Source of the DNA: Pseudonocardia sp. MH-G8 | Lineage (GTDB): Bacteria > Actinomycetota > Actinomycetes > Mycobacteriales > Pseudonocardiaceae | Assembly (NCBI RefSeq): GCF_002262885.1 | Contig: NZ_NKYF01000004.1 | Coordinates: 710-64,709, forward strand | DNA length: 64,000 nt | Direction of reading: 5' to 3' | Shown: in pieces, positions 41,324 to 49,551 of the stretch | How positions within the stretch are numbered: the stretch's first letter is position 1 | Layout of the letters: each line of letters begins with the position of its first letter | Position numbers and translations under genes: made by a program | The notes under the pieces: generated by a model | Databases searched by the model: none | Seen by the model: only the letters and a program-made list of their open reading frames with translations | Told to the model about the DNA's origin: nothing

Positions 41324-42172
41324 CTAGTGGAACCGGACGCGACCGCGGTCGATCACGACCCGGCCGTCGGCGGTGGCGGTGCGGAAGAGCGCGGTGCCCG
41401 GCTCGTCGCGCCAGATCGAGACGACGAGCTCGTCCCCGGGCAGGACGGGCCGGCTGAACCGCCCCGACATCGCGTCGAAGCGGTCCGGGTCCGAGCCGCA
41501 CAGCGCGTGCAGCAGGGCGCGGCCGGTGAAGCCGTAGGTGCACAGCCCGTGCAGGATCGGCCGGTCGAACCCGCCGCGGGCGGCGAACGCGGGATCGGCG
41601 TGCAGCGGGTTGCGGTCGCCGGACAGGCGGTAGACCAGCGCCTGCTCCGGGCGCGTCGGGTAGCGCACCTGCGCGTCGGGCTCGCGCTCGGGCAGCGTCC
41701 AGGGATCGCTGCCCGAACCGGAGCGCCCGAACCCGCCCTCGCCGCGGATGAACGCCCCGCTGCGCGCGGTGACCAGCGGTTTTCCGGTCTCGGCGTCGGC
41801 CGCGGTGTTCTCGGTGGTGACGAGCGCACCGCTGCCCTTGTCGGCGATGCCGGTGACGGTGGAGACCACCTGCACCCGACCGTCGACGGGCAGCGGCGCG
41901 TGCAGCTCGAACGCCTGCTCGGCGTGCACGAGCTTGGCCGGGTCGAAGTCGCCGAGCTTGCGCCCGGTGCGGGCCTGCGCCGCCAGCACCGCGAACGTCG
42001 GCAGCACCCGCAGCTCGACACCGGCCGTGTTCTCGGTGGTGAAGGCGAGCTCATCGGTGGGGTCCTGCGACCCGGCCCCGACGCCGAGCGCGTAGAGGAT
42101 CACGTCGTCGGCGCGCCAGCTGCGCTCGACGGGTTCGGAGGCCACTCCCACGAGGTCGTGGTCCAGCGCCAT
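41324..42172 (-). CDS. MaoC-type enoyl-CoA hydratase (hydratase 2)
   Basis: A 282-aa double-hotdog hydratase. The hydratase-2 catalytic motif is clear in the C-terminal half: YRLSGDRNPLHADPAFA followed by FDRPILHGLCTYGF (Asp/His dyad). It adds water to trans-2-enoyl-CoA in beta-oxidation; homologues act on bile-acid and steroid side chains. ATG 42172 follows GGGAGAG. It is the first gene of the minus-strand operon, divergent from the acyl-CoA synthetase gene; the intergenic region contains two copies of the shared motif. Confidence 0.9.
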   Translation of the reverse strand: MALDHDLVGVASEPVERSWRADDVILYALGVGAGSQDPTDELAFTTENTAGVELRVLPTFAVLAAQARTGRKLGDFDPAKLVHAEQAFELHAPLPVDGRVQVVSTVTGIADKGSGALVTTENTAADAETGKPLVTARSGAFIRGEGGFGRSGSGSDPWTLPEREPDAQVRYPTRPEQALVYRLSGDRNPLHADPAFAARGGFDRPILHGLCTYGFTGRALLHALCGSDPDRFDAMSGRFSRPVLPGDELVVSIWRDEPGTALFRTATADGRVVIDRGRVRFH

Positions 42173-42195
42173 CGCTGCTCTCCCATCCCGTGATT

Positions 42196-42210
42196 TGGAA
42201 TGCGGTTCTA
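42196..42210. promoter_or_regulatory. Shared 15-bp motif, site 1 (MaoC operon side)
   Basis: TGGAATGCGGTTCTA, an imperfect dyad, lies 24 bases from the MaoC start. It matches the sites at 42278-42292 and 52239-52253 (consensus TnGAATsCrGyTCTA). Regulator unknown; TetR is the candidate. Confidence 0.6.
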
Positions 42211-42277
42211 GGACAGAGTTGGCCCCGCAGCACGGCCATGTCAAGCCGTTGACACGGCGCGACCCTTGCGCTCATAG

Positions 42278-42292
42278 TCGAATCCGGTTCTA
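42278..42292. promoter_or_regulatory. Shared 15-bp motif, site 2 (synthetase side)
   Basis: TCGAATCCGGTTCTA, with the best dyad of the three copies, lies 36 bases before ATG 42328 and 82 bp from site 1, in the same orientation. Confidence 0.62.
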
Positions 42293-42327
42293 GGACGTCG
42301 ATTCAGTCGACGCCCGGGGAGGATCCG

Positions 42328-44568
42328 ATGGCGCAGCCGACTCGATCAGTGACGCTCGACGCCGCGGGGCCGCAAGCCCCGCCAGACCCGCTCGACCTCG
42401 CCACGGCACGCAGGCGACTGGCCACCCCCGAGCGGCTCCGGGAGTTCTACGCGCCCCGCAGCATCGCGCTCGTCGGGGCGTCGGACAGCTCGGGCTGGGG
42501 CCGCTTCGTGGTCGACAGCCTGCGCACCGCGGGCTTCACCGGGGCCCTGCGCCCCGTCCACCCGAAGCGCCCCACGGCCTTCGACCTGCCCACCGTGCCG
42601 AGCCTGCGCGCGCTCGACGAGCCCGTCGACCTCGCCTACGTCTTCGCCCCCACGCACGCGGTGGAGAGCGTGCTCGAGGACGCGGCGGCCGCCGGCGTCC
42701 GCAACGCGGTGGTGCTCGCCTCCGGCTACGGCGACGGCGGCGACGCGCAGGGCCGCGAGCTCGAACGCCGGCTCGTCGAGCAGGCCGTGGCCCTGGACAT
42801 CACGTTGCTGGGCCCCAACTGCCTCGGCTTCGTGAACGCGGCGGGCTCGGTGGCGCCGTTCGGCCTGGGCATCGTGCCGCCGCTGCGCCGCGGGCCGGTC
42901 GGCATCGTGCTGCAGAGCGGCGCGCTCACCAGCAACGTGCTCGCGTTCGCGCGCGTCCACCAGGTGGGCATCAGCCTGCTCACCTCGATGGGCAACGAGG
43001 CCGTGATCACCACCGCCGACGTCGTCGAGCACCTCATCGCCGACGACGACTGCCAGGTCATCGGCCTGTTCCTGGAGTCGGTGCGCGACGCGCCGCGCTT
43101 CATCGAGCTGGCGGCGGCCGCGATGGCCGCGGGCAAGCCGATCGTCGCGCTCAAGGTCGGGCGCACCGAGGCCGGGCAGCGCACCGCGCTGGCCCACACC
43201 GGTGCGCTGGCCGGCGACGACGCCGTGGTCGACGCCGCGTTCCGCCAGTACGGGGTGATCCGGGTCCGCAGCCTCGAGGAACTACTGGTCACGTGCGGGC
43301 TCATGGGCTCGGGGCAGGTACCGCGCGGGCGCCGGGTCGGCGTGGTCACCGCGTCCGGCGGGGCCTGCGACATCATCGCCGACCGCAGCACCGACGAGGG
43401 TGTGGAGATCGTCGAGTTCGCACCGGCCACGACGGCCGCACTGCGCGAGGTGCTCCCGCCGTTCGCGGCGGCGCAGAACCCGCTCGACGTCACCGGTGTC
43501 ATCCTCGCCGACCGCGGGTCCGCGCAGTCGACCCTCGGCGACGTCGCGCTCAACGCCGTGGTGGACGACCCGGGCGTCGACTTCGTGTTCAACATGCTCG
43601 CCCTGCCCCAGGCCGAGCCTCCGGACCCGTCGATCGTGGATCAGCGGGTGGCCGCGATCGCCGCCACGAGCGAGCGCTCCCGCGTGCCGGTCGTCAACTT
43701 CACCGCCGCCTGCACCGACCTCTCGCCCTACGCGCAGTCGTTGCTGGACCGCCACGGGCTGCACGCGCTGGGAGGGATCGAGTTCGGCTTGACGGCGATA
43801 GGCCACGCGCTGACCTGGCACGAGACGAAGGCCCAGGGATGTCAGCAAAGCCACTTTCCTGCCACCACACGTCAGGAAAGTGGCTTTGCTGACATGCGGG
43901 ACGGGCCTTGGGCCGAGGCGCTTGGGCGCGAGTTCCTCGCGTCTGCCGGGGTGCCTCTCGTGCCCGCCGAGCTGGTCACCGACGCCGACTCGGCCGTCGC
44001 CGCCGCGCTGGCGTTCGGCGGGCCGGTCGCGCTCAAGATCTGCTCGGCCGAGATCACGCACAAGAGCGACATCGGCGGCGTCGCGCTCGGGGTGTCCGGC
44101 GCCGACGAGGTGCGCGAGGCCTTCGGGCGGGTGCTGGCGGCAGGGCGGGCAGCGACGTCCGCGATCGACGGCGTGCTCGTCAGCCCCATGCGCGCGCCCG
44201 CGACGGAGCTCTTCGTGGGCGTCACGGTGGACCCGTCGTTCGGTCCGGTGCTCGCGGTCGGGCTCGGCGGCGTGTTCATCGAGGTCCTGCACGACGTCGC
44301 GCTGCGGCTGCTGCCGGTGGATCCCGCGCAGGTGCGCCGCATGCTCGGCGAGCTGCGTGGCGCGGCCGTGCTCGGCGGGGCCCGCGGCACCCGGCCCGCC
44401 GACCTGGACCGCGTGGCCGAGGTGGTCGCGGGCGTCGCCACCGCGGCGGCCGGGCTCGGGCCCGCACTGCAGACGCTGGAGATCAACCCCTTGCGCGTCG
44501 ACGGCGGCGACGTCGAGGCGCTCGACGTGCTCGTGGTGACTGGCCCGCGGGAATCGGGAGGGAACTGA
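42328..44568 (+). CDS. ADP-forming acyl-CoA synthetase (acetate-CoA ligase family), with palindrome insertion
   Basis: The 746-aa protein fuses a CoA-binding domain (about 35-135; RSIALVGASDSSGWGRFVVD), succinyl-CoA-ligase-like domains (about 165-490; GIVLQSGALTSNVLAFARVH) and a C-terminal ATP-grasp domain (about 530-740; FGGPVALKICSAEITHKSDI, then GVALGV). It activates an acid to its CoA thioester, the first step of the cluster. Between ligase and ATP-grasp parts, a 57-bp palindrome adds 19 residues (HFPATTRQESGF and neighbours) in frame. GGGGAGGAT precedes ATG 42328. It is directly followed by the acyl-CoA dehydrogenase gene. Confidence 0.88.
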   Translation: MAQPTRSVTLDAAGPQAPPDPLDLATARRRLATPERLREFYAPRSIALVGASDSSGWGRFVVDSLRTAGFTGALRPVHPKRPTAFDLPTVPSLRALDEPVDLAYVFAPTHAVESVLEDAAAAGVRNAVVLASGYGDGGDAQGRELERRLVEQAVALDITLLGPNCLGFVNAAGSVAPFGLGIVPPLRRGPVGIVLQSGALTSNVLAFARVHQVGISLLTSMGNEAVITTADVVEHLIADDDCQVIGLFLESVRDAPRFIELAAAAMAAGKPIVALKVGRTEAGQRTALAHTGALAGDDAVVDAAFRQYGVIRVRSLEELLVTCGLMGSGQVPRGRRVGVVTASGGACDIIADRSTDEGVEIVEFAPATTAALREVLPPFAAAQNPLDVTGVILADRGSAQSTLGDVALNAVVDDPGVDFVFNMLALPQAEPPDPSIVDQRVAAIAATSERSRVPVVNFTAACTDLSPYAQSLLDRHGLHALGGIEFGLTAIGHALTWHETKAQGCQQSHFPATTRQESGFADMRDGPWAEALGREFLASAGVPLVPAELVTDADSAVAAALAFGGPVALKICSAEITHKSDIGGVALGVSGADEVREAFGRVLAAGRAATSAIDGVLVSPMRAPATELFVGVTVDPSFGPVLAVGLGGVFIEVLHDVALRLLPVDPAQVRRMLGELRGAAVLGGARGTRPADLDRVAEVVAGVATAAAGLGPALQTLEINPLRVDGGDVEALDVLVVTGPRESGGN
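43839..43895. repeat. 57-bp perfect palindrome inside the acyl-CoA synthetase gene
   Basis: Arms 43839-43861 and 43873-43895 are 23-base perfect reverse complements around an 11-base loop. The element is 19 codons long, so the gene stays in frame. The arm sequence gtcagcaaagccactttcct shares its core with the intergenic palindrome at 45816-45870. It looks like a mobile or spreading palindromic unit tolerated in an interdomain linker. Confidence 0.85.
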
Positions 44569-45795
44569 ATGGAACTCGACCTCGGACCGGAGGCGGAGGC
44601 CTTCCGGCGCGAGATCCGGGAGTGGATCGCCCGGAACGCGCCGAAGGGCCTCGCGGAGCTGGTGGACTGGAACTCGCCGCCGATGACCGGCGGGGACCGC
44701 GCGGCGTTCGAGCGCGCGGAGGACGACCCGCGCTACGCGGAGTGGACGCAGGCCCTGCTCGACGACGGGTGGATCTGCGCGCAGTGGCCCGAGCGCTTCG
44801 GCGGCCGCGGTCTCGGGCCCGTCCAGAACGCGATCTACAGCGAGGAGCTGGTGCGCGCAGGCCTCCCGCGGATCCGGCGCGGGTTCGGCGAGAACATGGT
44901 CGGACCGTCGATCATGGTGCACGGCACCGAGGAGCAGCAGAAGCACTTCCTGCCGCGGATCATCAGCGCCGAGGACGTGTACTGCCAGGGCTTCTCCGAG
45001 CCCGAGCAGGGCTCCGACCTGGGCGGCGTGCAGACGCGCGGGCAGATCGTCGGCGACGAGGTCGTGGTCACCGGGCAGAAGGTGTGGACGTCCGGGTTCT
45101 ACCGGGCCAACATGATCTTCGTCCTGTGCCGGACGGACCCCGAGGCGCCCAAGCACAAGGGCCTGTCCTACGTGCTGCTGCCGATGCGGGACAACAACAT
45201 CGACGCGCGCCCGCTCAAGCAGCTCACCGGCTCCGCCGAGTTCGGCGAGGAGTTCATCGACGGCGCCCGCGCGCCGCTGTTCAACGTCATCGGCGGGCTG
45301 AACAACGGCTGGCGCGTCGCGATGACCACCCTCGGGCACGAGCGCGGGGGCAGCGCCACCACCGCCCACCTGCGCTACCGCCGCCAGTTCGAGGCGTTGG
45401 TCGACCTGGCCCGCAAGCAGGGCCGCGACCGCGACCCCGCGATCCGCGACGAGCTCGCGTGGTGCCACACGCACGTCGAGATCATGCGCTACCAGGGCAT
45501 GCGGCTGATGGCGCAGCTGGCCGAGGGCCGCGAGCCGGGGCCGGAGGCGTCGATCGCGAAGCTGTTCTGGAGCGAGTACGAGCGGCGCGTCGGCGAGATC
45601 GCCGCGGAGCTGCTCGGCGCGGAGGCGCTCGTGCGCCCCGAGGGCGAGGGCTACCGCACGAGCCACTGGCAGGGCGTGTTCCTGGCCAGCCGAGCCGGAA
45701 CGATCTTCTCCGGCACCAGCGAGATCCAGCGCAACATCATCGCGGAGCGGGCGCTGGGCCTGCCCCGCGAGCCGGTGGCAGGAGGGGTCAAGTGA
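44569..45795 (+). CDS. Acyl-CoA dehydrogenase (large-type partner)
   Basis: A 408-aa flavoenzyme oxidising acyl-CoA to 2-enoyl-CoA. Signatures are YCQGFSEPEQGSDLGGVQTR, GQKVWTSGFYRANMIFVL and the C-terminal RAGTIFSGTSEIQRNIIAER. It starts one base after the synthetase stop. A second, shorter acyl-CoA dehydrogenase gene lies two genes downstream; such pairs form heteromers for bulky substrates (FadE26/27-type in mycobacterial steroid catabolism). Start ATG 44569. Confidence 0.9.
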   Translation: MELDLGPEAEAFRREIREWIARNAPKGLAELVDWNSPPMTGGDRAAFERAEDDPRYAEWTQALLDDGWICAQWPERFGGRGLGPVQNAIYSEELVRAGLPRIRRGFGENMVGPSIMVHGTEEQQKHFLPRIISAEDVYCQGFSEPEQGSDLGGVQTRGQIVGDEVVVTGQKVWTSGFYRANMIFVLCRTDPEAPKHKGLSYVLLPMRDNNIDARPLKQLTGSAEFGEEFIDGARAPLFNVIGGLNNGWRVAMTTLGHERGGSATTAHLRYRRQFEALVDLARKQGRDRDPAIRDELAWCHTHVEIMRYQGMRLMAQLAEGREPGPEASIAKLFWSEYERRVGEIAAELLGAEALVRPEGEGYRTSHWQGVFLASRAGTIFSGTSEIQRNIIAERALGLPREPVAGGVK

Positions 45796-45815
45796 GCGAG
45801 CGGACCTCAGGGACG

Positions 45816-45870
45816 GTTCAGGAAAGCCACATTCATGAACCGCCAGGGCAGCAAAGTGGCTTTCCTGAAC
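45816..45870. repeat. Intergenic palindrome related to the one at 43839
   Basis: Arms 45816-45830 (gttcaggaaagccac) and 45856-45870 are perfect reverse complements around 25 bases that contain gcaaagtgg. The shared caggaaag and gtggcttt words tie it to the palindrome in the synthetase gene. It lies between the dehydrogenase and SDR genes of one operon, where it may also fold in the mRNA. Confidence 0.75.
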
Positions 45871-45895
45871 TTCGAAGCGGCGGGGAGGGTGTGCG

Positions 45896-46774
45896 ATGAG
45901 TGGGCGGCTTGACGGGCGGGTTGCCGTCGTCACCGGGGCCGGGCGGGGGATCGGGGCCGGGATCGCTCGGCTGCTCGCGGCCGAGGGGGCCGCGGTCGTC
46001 GTCAACGACCTCGGCGCCGAGGTGGACGGCAGTGGCGCCGACACCGGGCCCGCGGCGATCGTCGCGCAGGAGATCACCGATGCGGGCGGTACCGCGGTGT
46101 CCGACGGCGGCGACGTGTCCGACCCGGAGGTCGGCGAGCGGCTCGTCCGCACGGCCGTCGACAAGTTCGGCGCGCTCGACGTCCTGGTCAACGTGGCCGG
46201 CATCCTGCGCGACCGGATGATCTTCAACCTGGCCGAGCAGGAGTGGGACGACGTCATCCGCGTCCACCTCAAGGGGCACTTCTCCACCACGAAGCCGGCA
46301 TCGGCGTACTGGCGCGAGCAGCGCAACGCCGAGGGGCACTACCGGCTGATCAACTTCACGTCGGTGTCGGGGCTGTACGGCGCGCCCGGCCAGCCCAACT
46401 ACGCCGCGGCGAAGATGGGCATCGTCGGGCTCACGTATTCGTGCGCGAACGCGCTGGCCAAGTACGGCGTCACCGCCAACGCGATCTCCCCCGGCGCCGC
46501 CACCCGGATGATCGCGTCCATCCCCACCGAACGGCAGCGCGGCACGCTCCCGTCCGACGACGAGCGCTCGCCCGACAACATCGCCCCGATCGTCGCGTAC
46601 CTGGCGAGCACGGCGTCGGACTGGCTCACCGGCCAGGTCATCGGCGCCCGCGGCTACGAGGTGCACCTGATGAACAAGCCCGAGCCGATCCGGCACGTCG
46701 TCTCGAACGGCCCGTGGGAGCCCGATCGGCTCGCCGACCTGGTCGAACGCGTCTTCAAGCCCGCCGTCAGTTAG
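45896..46774 (+). CDS. Short-chain dehydrogenase/reductase (hydroxyacyl-CoA dehydrogenase-like)
   Basis: A 292-aa classical SDR with TGAGRGIGAG (coenzyme site), NVAGILRD, catalytic Ser in NFTSVSGLYG and YAAAK. The slightly extended C-terminus (to 292) resembles the dehydrogenase part of peroxisomal-type multifunctional enzymes that oxidise 3-hydroxyacyl-CoA. In this operon it would follow the MaoC hydratase. ATG 45896 lies just after GGAGGG. It precedes the second acyl-CoA dehydrogenase by 12 bases. Confidence 0.9.
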   Translation: MSGRLDGRVAVVTGAGRGIGAGIARLLAAEGAAVVVNDLGAEVDGSGADTGPAAIVAQEITDAGGTAVSDGGDVSDPEVGERLVRTAVDKFGALDVLVNVAGILRDRMIFNLAEQEWDDVIRVHLKGHFSTTKPASAYWREQRNAEGHYRLINFTSVSGLYGAPGQPNYAAAKMGIVGLTYSCANALAKYGVTANAISPGAATRMIASIPTERQRGTLPSDDERSPDNIAPIVAYLASTASDWLTGQVIGARGYEVHLMNKPEPIRHVVSNGPWEPDRLADLVERVFKPAVS

Positions 46775-46786
46775 CAGGAGGCAGCC

Positions 46787-47902
46787 ATGCAGCTGGTGTT
46801 CGACACCGAGCAGGAGGACCTGCGCCGCTCCGTGCGCCGGTTCCTGGAGAACGAGGTGCCGCTCGCGACGGTCCGCACGCTGATGGACACGCCCGACGCG
46901 CACGACCCGGCGCTGTGGCGCCGGATGGCCGAGGAGCTGGGTCTGCAGGGGCTGATGGTGCCCGAGGAGCACGGCGGCAGCGGCGCGGGCTTCGTCGAGC
47001 TCGCGGTGGTGGCCGAGGAGATGGGCCGCGCGGTGCTGCCGGGCCCGTTCTTCGCGACGGCCGTGCTCGCCGTGTCCGCCATCCTCGACGCCGCCGACGA
47101 CGAGGCGGCCAAGGACCTGCTGCCCGGCATCGCCGACGGCACCACGATCGCCACGCTCGCCGTCACCGAGGCCGGCGGGGCGTGGGAGCTGGAGGCGACG
47201 GCCGCCACCGCGCGGGCGTCCGGCCCGACCTGGACCCTGCACGGGGCCAAGAGCTACGTGCCCGACGGGGCGCTCGCCGACCTCCTGCTGGTGGTGGCGC
47301 GCACCGACGCCGGGCTCTCGCTCTTCGCCGTGGACGCCGGAGCGGCGGGCCTCACCCGCACGGCCGTCCCCACGCTGGACCAGACCCGCCCGCTCGCCCA
47401 CCTCGAGCTCGACGGCGCGGCGGCCCGGCTCGTCGGCGCCGACGGCGCGGCCGGCCGGACCGTGCAGCACACGCTGCACAAGGCCGCGGTGGCGCTCGCG
47501 CTGGAGCAGGTCGGCGGCGCGCAGGCGGCGCTGGACATGGCCGTGGCGTACGCGAAGCAGCGCGTCCAGTTCGGGCGGGTGATCGGCTCGTTCCAGGCGA
47601 TCAAGCACAAGGCCGCGGACATGATGGCCAAGGTCGAATCGGCCCGCGCGGCCGCGTACTACGGCGCCTGGGCGGTGGCCGCCGACTCCGACGAGGTGCC
47701 GGCCGTCGCGAGCCTGGCCAAGGCCTACTGCTCCGACGCGTACTTCCACGCCGCCGCCGAGAACATCCAGATCCACGGCGGCATCGGCTTCACCTGGGAG
47801 CACGACGCGCACCTGCACCTCAAGCGCGCCGAGGCCACGCGGCTGTGGTTGGGCGACCCGTCCTGGCACCGCGCAAGGCTGGCCGACGCGATCGGGGTGT
47901 GA
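46787..47902 (+). CDS. Acyl-CoA dehydrogenase (short-type partner)
   Basis: A 371-aa acyl-CoA dehydrogenase beginning MQLVFDTEQEDLRRSVRRFL, with GLMVPEEHGGSGAGFVEL and the C-terminal IQIHGGIGFTWEHDAHLHL. This form is typical of the smaller member of heteromeric pairs in steroid and terpenoid side-chain catabolism, pairing here with the 408-aa enzyme. AGGAGG precedes ATG 46787. Its stop overlaps a GTG (47899) that opens the long frame leading to the MFS gene. Confidence 0.9.
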   Translation: MQLVFDTEQEDLRRSVRRFLENEVPLATVRTLMDTPDAHDPALWRRMAEELGLQGLMVPEEHGGSGAGFVELAVVAEEMGRAVLPGPFFATAVLAVSAILDAADDEAAKDLLPGIADGTTIATLAVTEAGGAWELEATAATARASGPTWTLHGAKSYVPDGALADLLLVVARTDAGLSLFAVDAGAAGLTRTAVPTLDQTRPLAHLELDGAAARLVGADGAAGRTVQHTLHKAAVALALEQVGGAQAALDMAVAYAKQRVQFGRVIGSFQAIKHKAADMMAKVESARAAAYYGAWAVAADSDEVPAVASLAKAYCSDAYFHAAAENIQIHGGIGFTWEHDAHLHLKRAEATRLWLGDPSWHRARLADAIGV

Positions 47903-47965
47903 CCGGGGCAGCCGGGAACGCAAGGCGGCCGACGAAGAGTTGCCCGGAAGGCACGCAGGCAACAG

Positions 47966-48065
47966 CTTGCGGGCCGACGCCGGCCCGCGGGGGAGGAGCG
48001 CAGGGAGCGAGGAACGAGCGACCGAGCACCGGAGGAGCGGGCCGGCGTCATCAAGGGCCCGCAAG
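47966..48065. repeat. Imperfect long inverted repeat between dehydrogenase and MFS genes
   Basis: Left arm 47966-47988 (cttgcgggcc, then gacgccggcccgc) pairs with right arm 48037-48065, whose complement has the same two blocks with six extra bases between them. The 48-base centre is purine-rich (gggaggagcgcagggagcga). The frame stays open through the element, so it could be translated as a spacer if the MFS gene starts at GTG 47899. Confidence 0.65.
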
Positions 48066-48111
48066 CCCGCCGGAGCGGAGCGGAGGCAATTCAACCCGGT
48101 ATGCCTGGCGG

Positions 48112-49548
48112 TTGCTGTCCGTGGTCTGCCTCGCCTCCTTGATGAGCGGGATCAACAACAGCTCGCTCAACATCGCGCTGCCGGCGATCGTCTCCGGGCT
48201 CGACGCCGGGCCGGTGGCCGCGAGCTGGATCCTGCTGTCGTTCCAGCTCACCCACGTCACGCTGCTGATCTTCTTCGGCCGGCTGGCGGACGTGTTCGGC
48301 CGGCGCACGATGTACCTCACCGGCGTCGGGCTGTTCACCGCGGCCAGCCTGCTGGCCGGGGCGGCCCCCGACGCCGGGACGCTCATCGCGTGCCGGGTGC
48401 TGCAGGCCGCAGGCGCGGCCATGCTGATGACCAACAGCGCCGCGCTGGTGACGGCCGCGTTCCCGCGCCGGATGCTCGGGCAGGGCCTGGGCATCTACAT
48501 GGCGTCGTTCTCGCTGGCCCAGATGCTCGGGCCGACGGTCGGCGGCGTCGTCACCACGGAGTGGGGCTGGCGCGCGACCCTGCTGCTCAACGTGCCCGTC
48601 GGCATCGTCTGCCTGCTGTGGGGCCTGCGGGTGATGGAGCGGGTGCCGCGCTCGGGCGCGCCGCTGCGGCTGGACCCGGCGGGCAACCTGCTGGTGGTGC
48701 TCGGCCTCGGCGGGCTGCTCGTCGCGCTGTCCCAGGGCGGCTCGGGCGACTGGTTGCACCCGCTGGTCGTCGGCGGCGCCGTGGCGTTCCTCGTGGCGGT
48801 TCCGGTGTTCCTGCTGGTGGAGAAGCGGGTGTCGGCGCCCGTCGTGGACCTGGCGCTGTTCCGGGAACCGGTCGTCGGGATCGGGGTGCTCGCCGGGTTC
48901 CTCGGCACGATGTCGCGCTTCGCCGTGGTGCTGCTGATGGGCCTGTACTTCCAGGCCGTGCAGGGCGACACCCCGGGCGAGGCCGGGCTGAAGGTGCTGC
49001 CCATCGCGGTCGCCTCGATCATCTCCGCGCCCGGCGCGGGGCTGGTGCTGCGGTGGGTTCGGGCGCGCACGGTCGCGGCGGTGGCGTCCACCGTCTCGCT
49101 CGCCGGGCTGGTGCTGCTGCTGGTCGTGATCGACGTCGACACGCCCTACCCGCTGCTCATCACCGCCGTCGTGGTGATCGGGCTGGGATCCGGAGCGTTC
49201 GTGCCTGCCAACAGCACCGCGATGCTGCAGGACGTGCGCCCCGACCGGCTGGGCATCACCAACGCGGTCCGGCTGATGGCGCAGAGCTGCGGCGTGACGA
49301 TCAGCACCGCCGTCTCCCTGATGCTGATCGGCCTGCCGCTGCCGCCCGACCTGCGCGCGCACGTGCTCGAGGGCTCGCTCTCGCGGGTCTCCCCCGATGC
49401 CCTCGACGGCCTGATCGCGGGCTTCCGGTGGACGTTCGGACTGATGGCGGTGATGTCGGTGCTGTGCGTGCTGGCGTCGCTGGTGGGACGGCAGGTGGGT
49501 CGGGACGTCCCCGGCTCGCGTGCCGCGGTGACCGATGTGGAGGGATGA
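48112..49548 (+). CDS. MFS exporter (DHA2/EmrB-QacA type)
   Basis: About 478 aa and 14 membrane segments, with the DHA2 features GRLADVFGRRTMYLTGVGLF (loop 2-3) and the antiporter motif GPTVGGVVTTEWGWRATLLL. It probably exports a substrate or toxic intermediate. The start is uncertain: TTG 48112 or GTG 48121 lies at the first membrane segment. An in-frame GTG at 47899 overlaps the dehydrogenase stop (GTGA) but would add 71 low-complexity residues encoded by the inverted-repeat element. It is followed by an SDR gene after 3 bases. Confidence 0.85.
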   Translation: MLSVVCLASLMSGINNSSLNIALPAIVSGLDAGPVAASWILLSFQLTHVTLLIFFGRLADVFGRRTMYLTGVGLFTAASLLAGAAPDAGTLIACRVLQAAGAAMLMTNSAALVTAAFPRRMLGQGLGIYMASFSLAQMLGPTVGGVVTTEWGWRATLLLNVPVGIVCLLWGLRVMERVPRSGAPLRLDPAGNLLVVLGLGGLLVALSQGGSGDWLHPLVVGGAVAFLVAVPVFLLVEKRVSAPVVDLALFREPVVGIGVLAGFLGTMSRFAVVLLMGLYFQAVQGDTPGEAGLKVLPIAVASIISAPGAGLVLRWVRARTVAAVASTVSLAGLVLLLVVIDVDTPYPLLITAVVVIGLGSGAFVPANSTAMLQDVRPDRLGITNAVRLMAQSCGVTISTAVSLMLIGLPLPPDLRAHVLEGSLSRVSPDALDGLIAGFRWTFGLMAVMSVLCVLASLVGRQVGRDVPGSRAAVTDVEG

Positions 49549-49551
49549 GTC

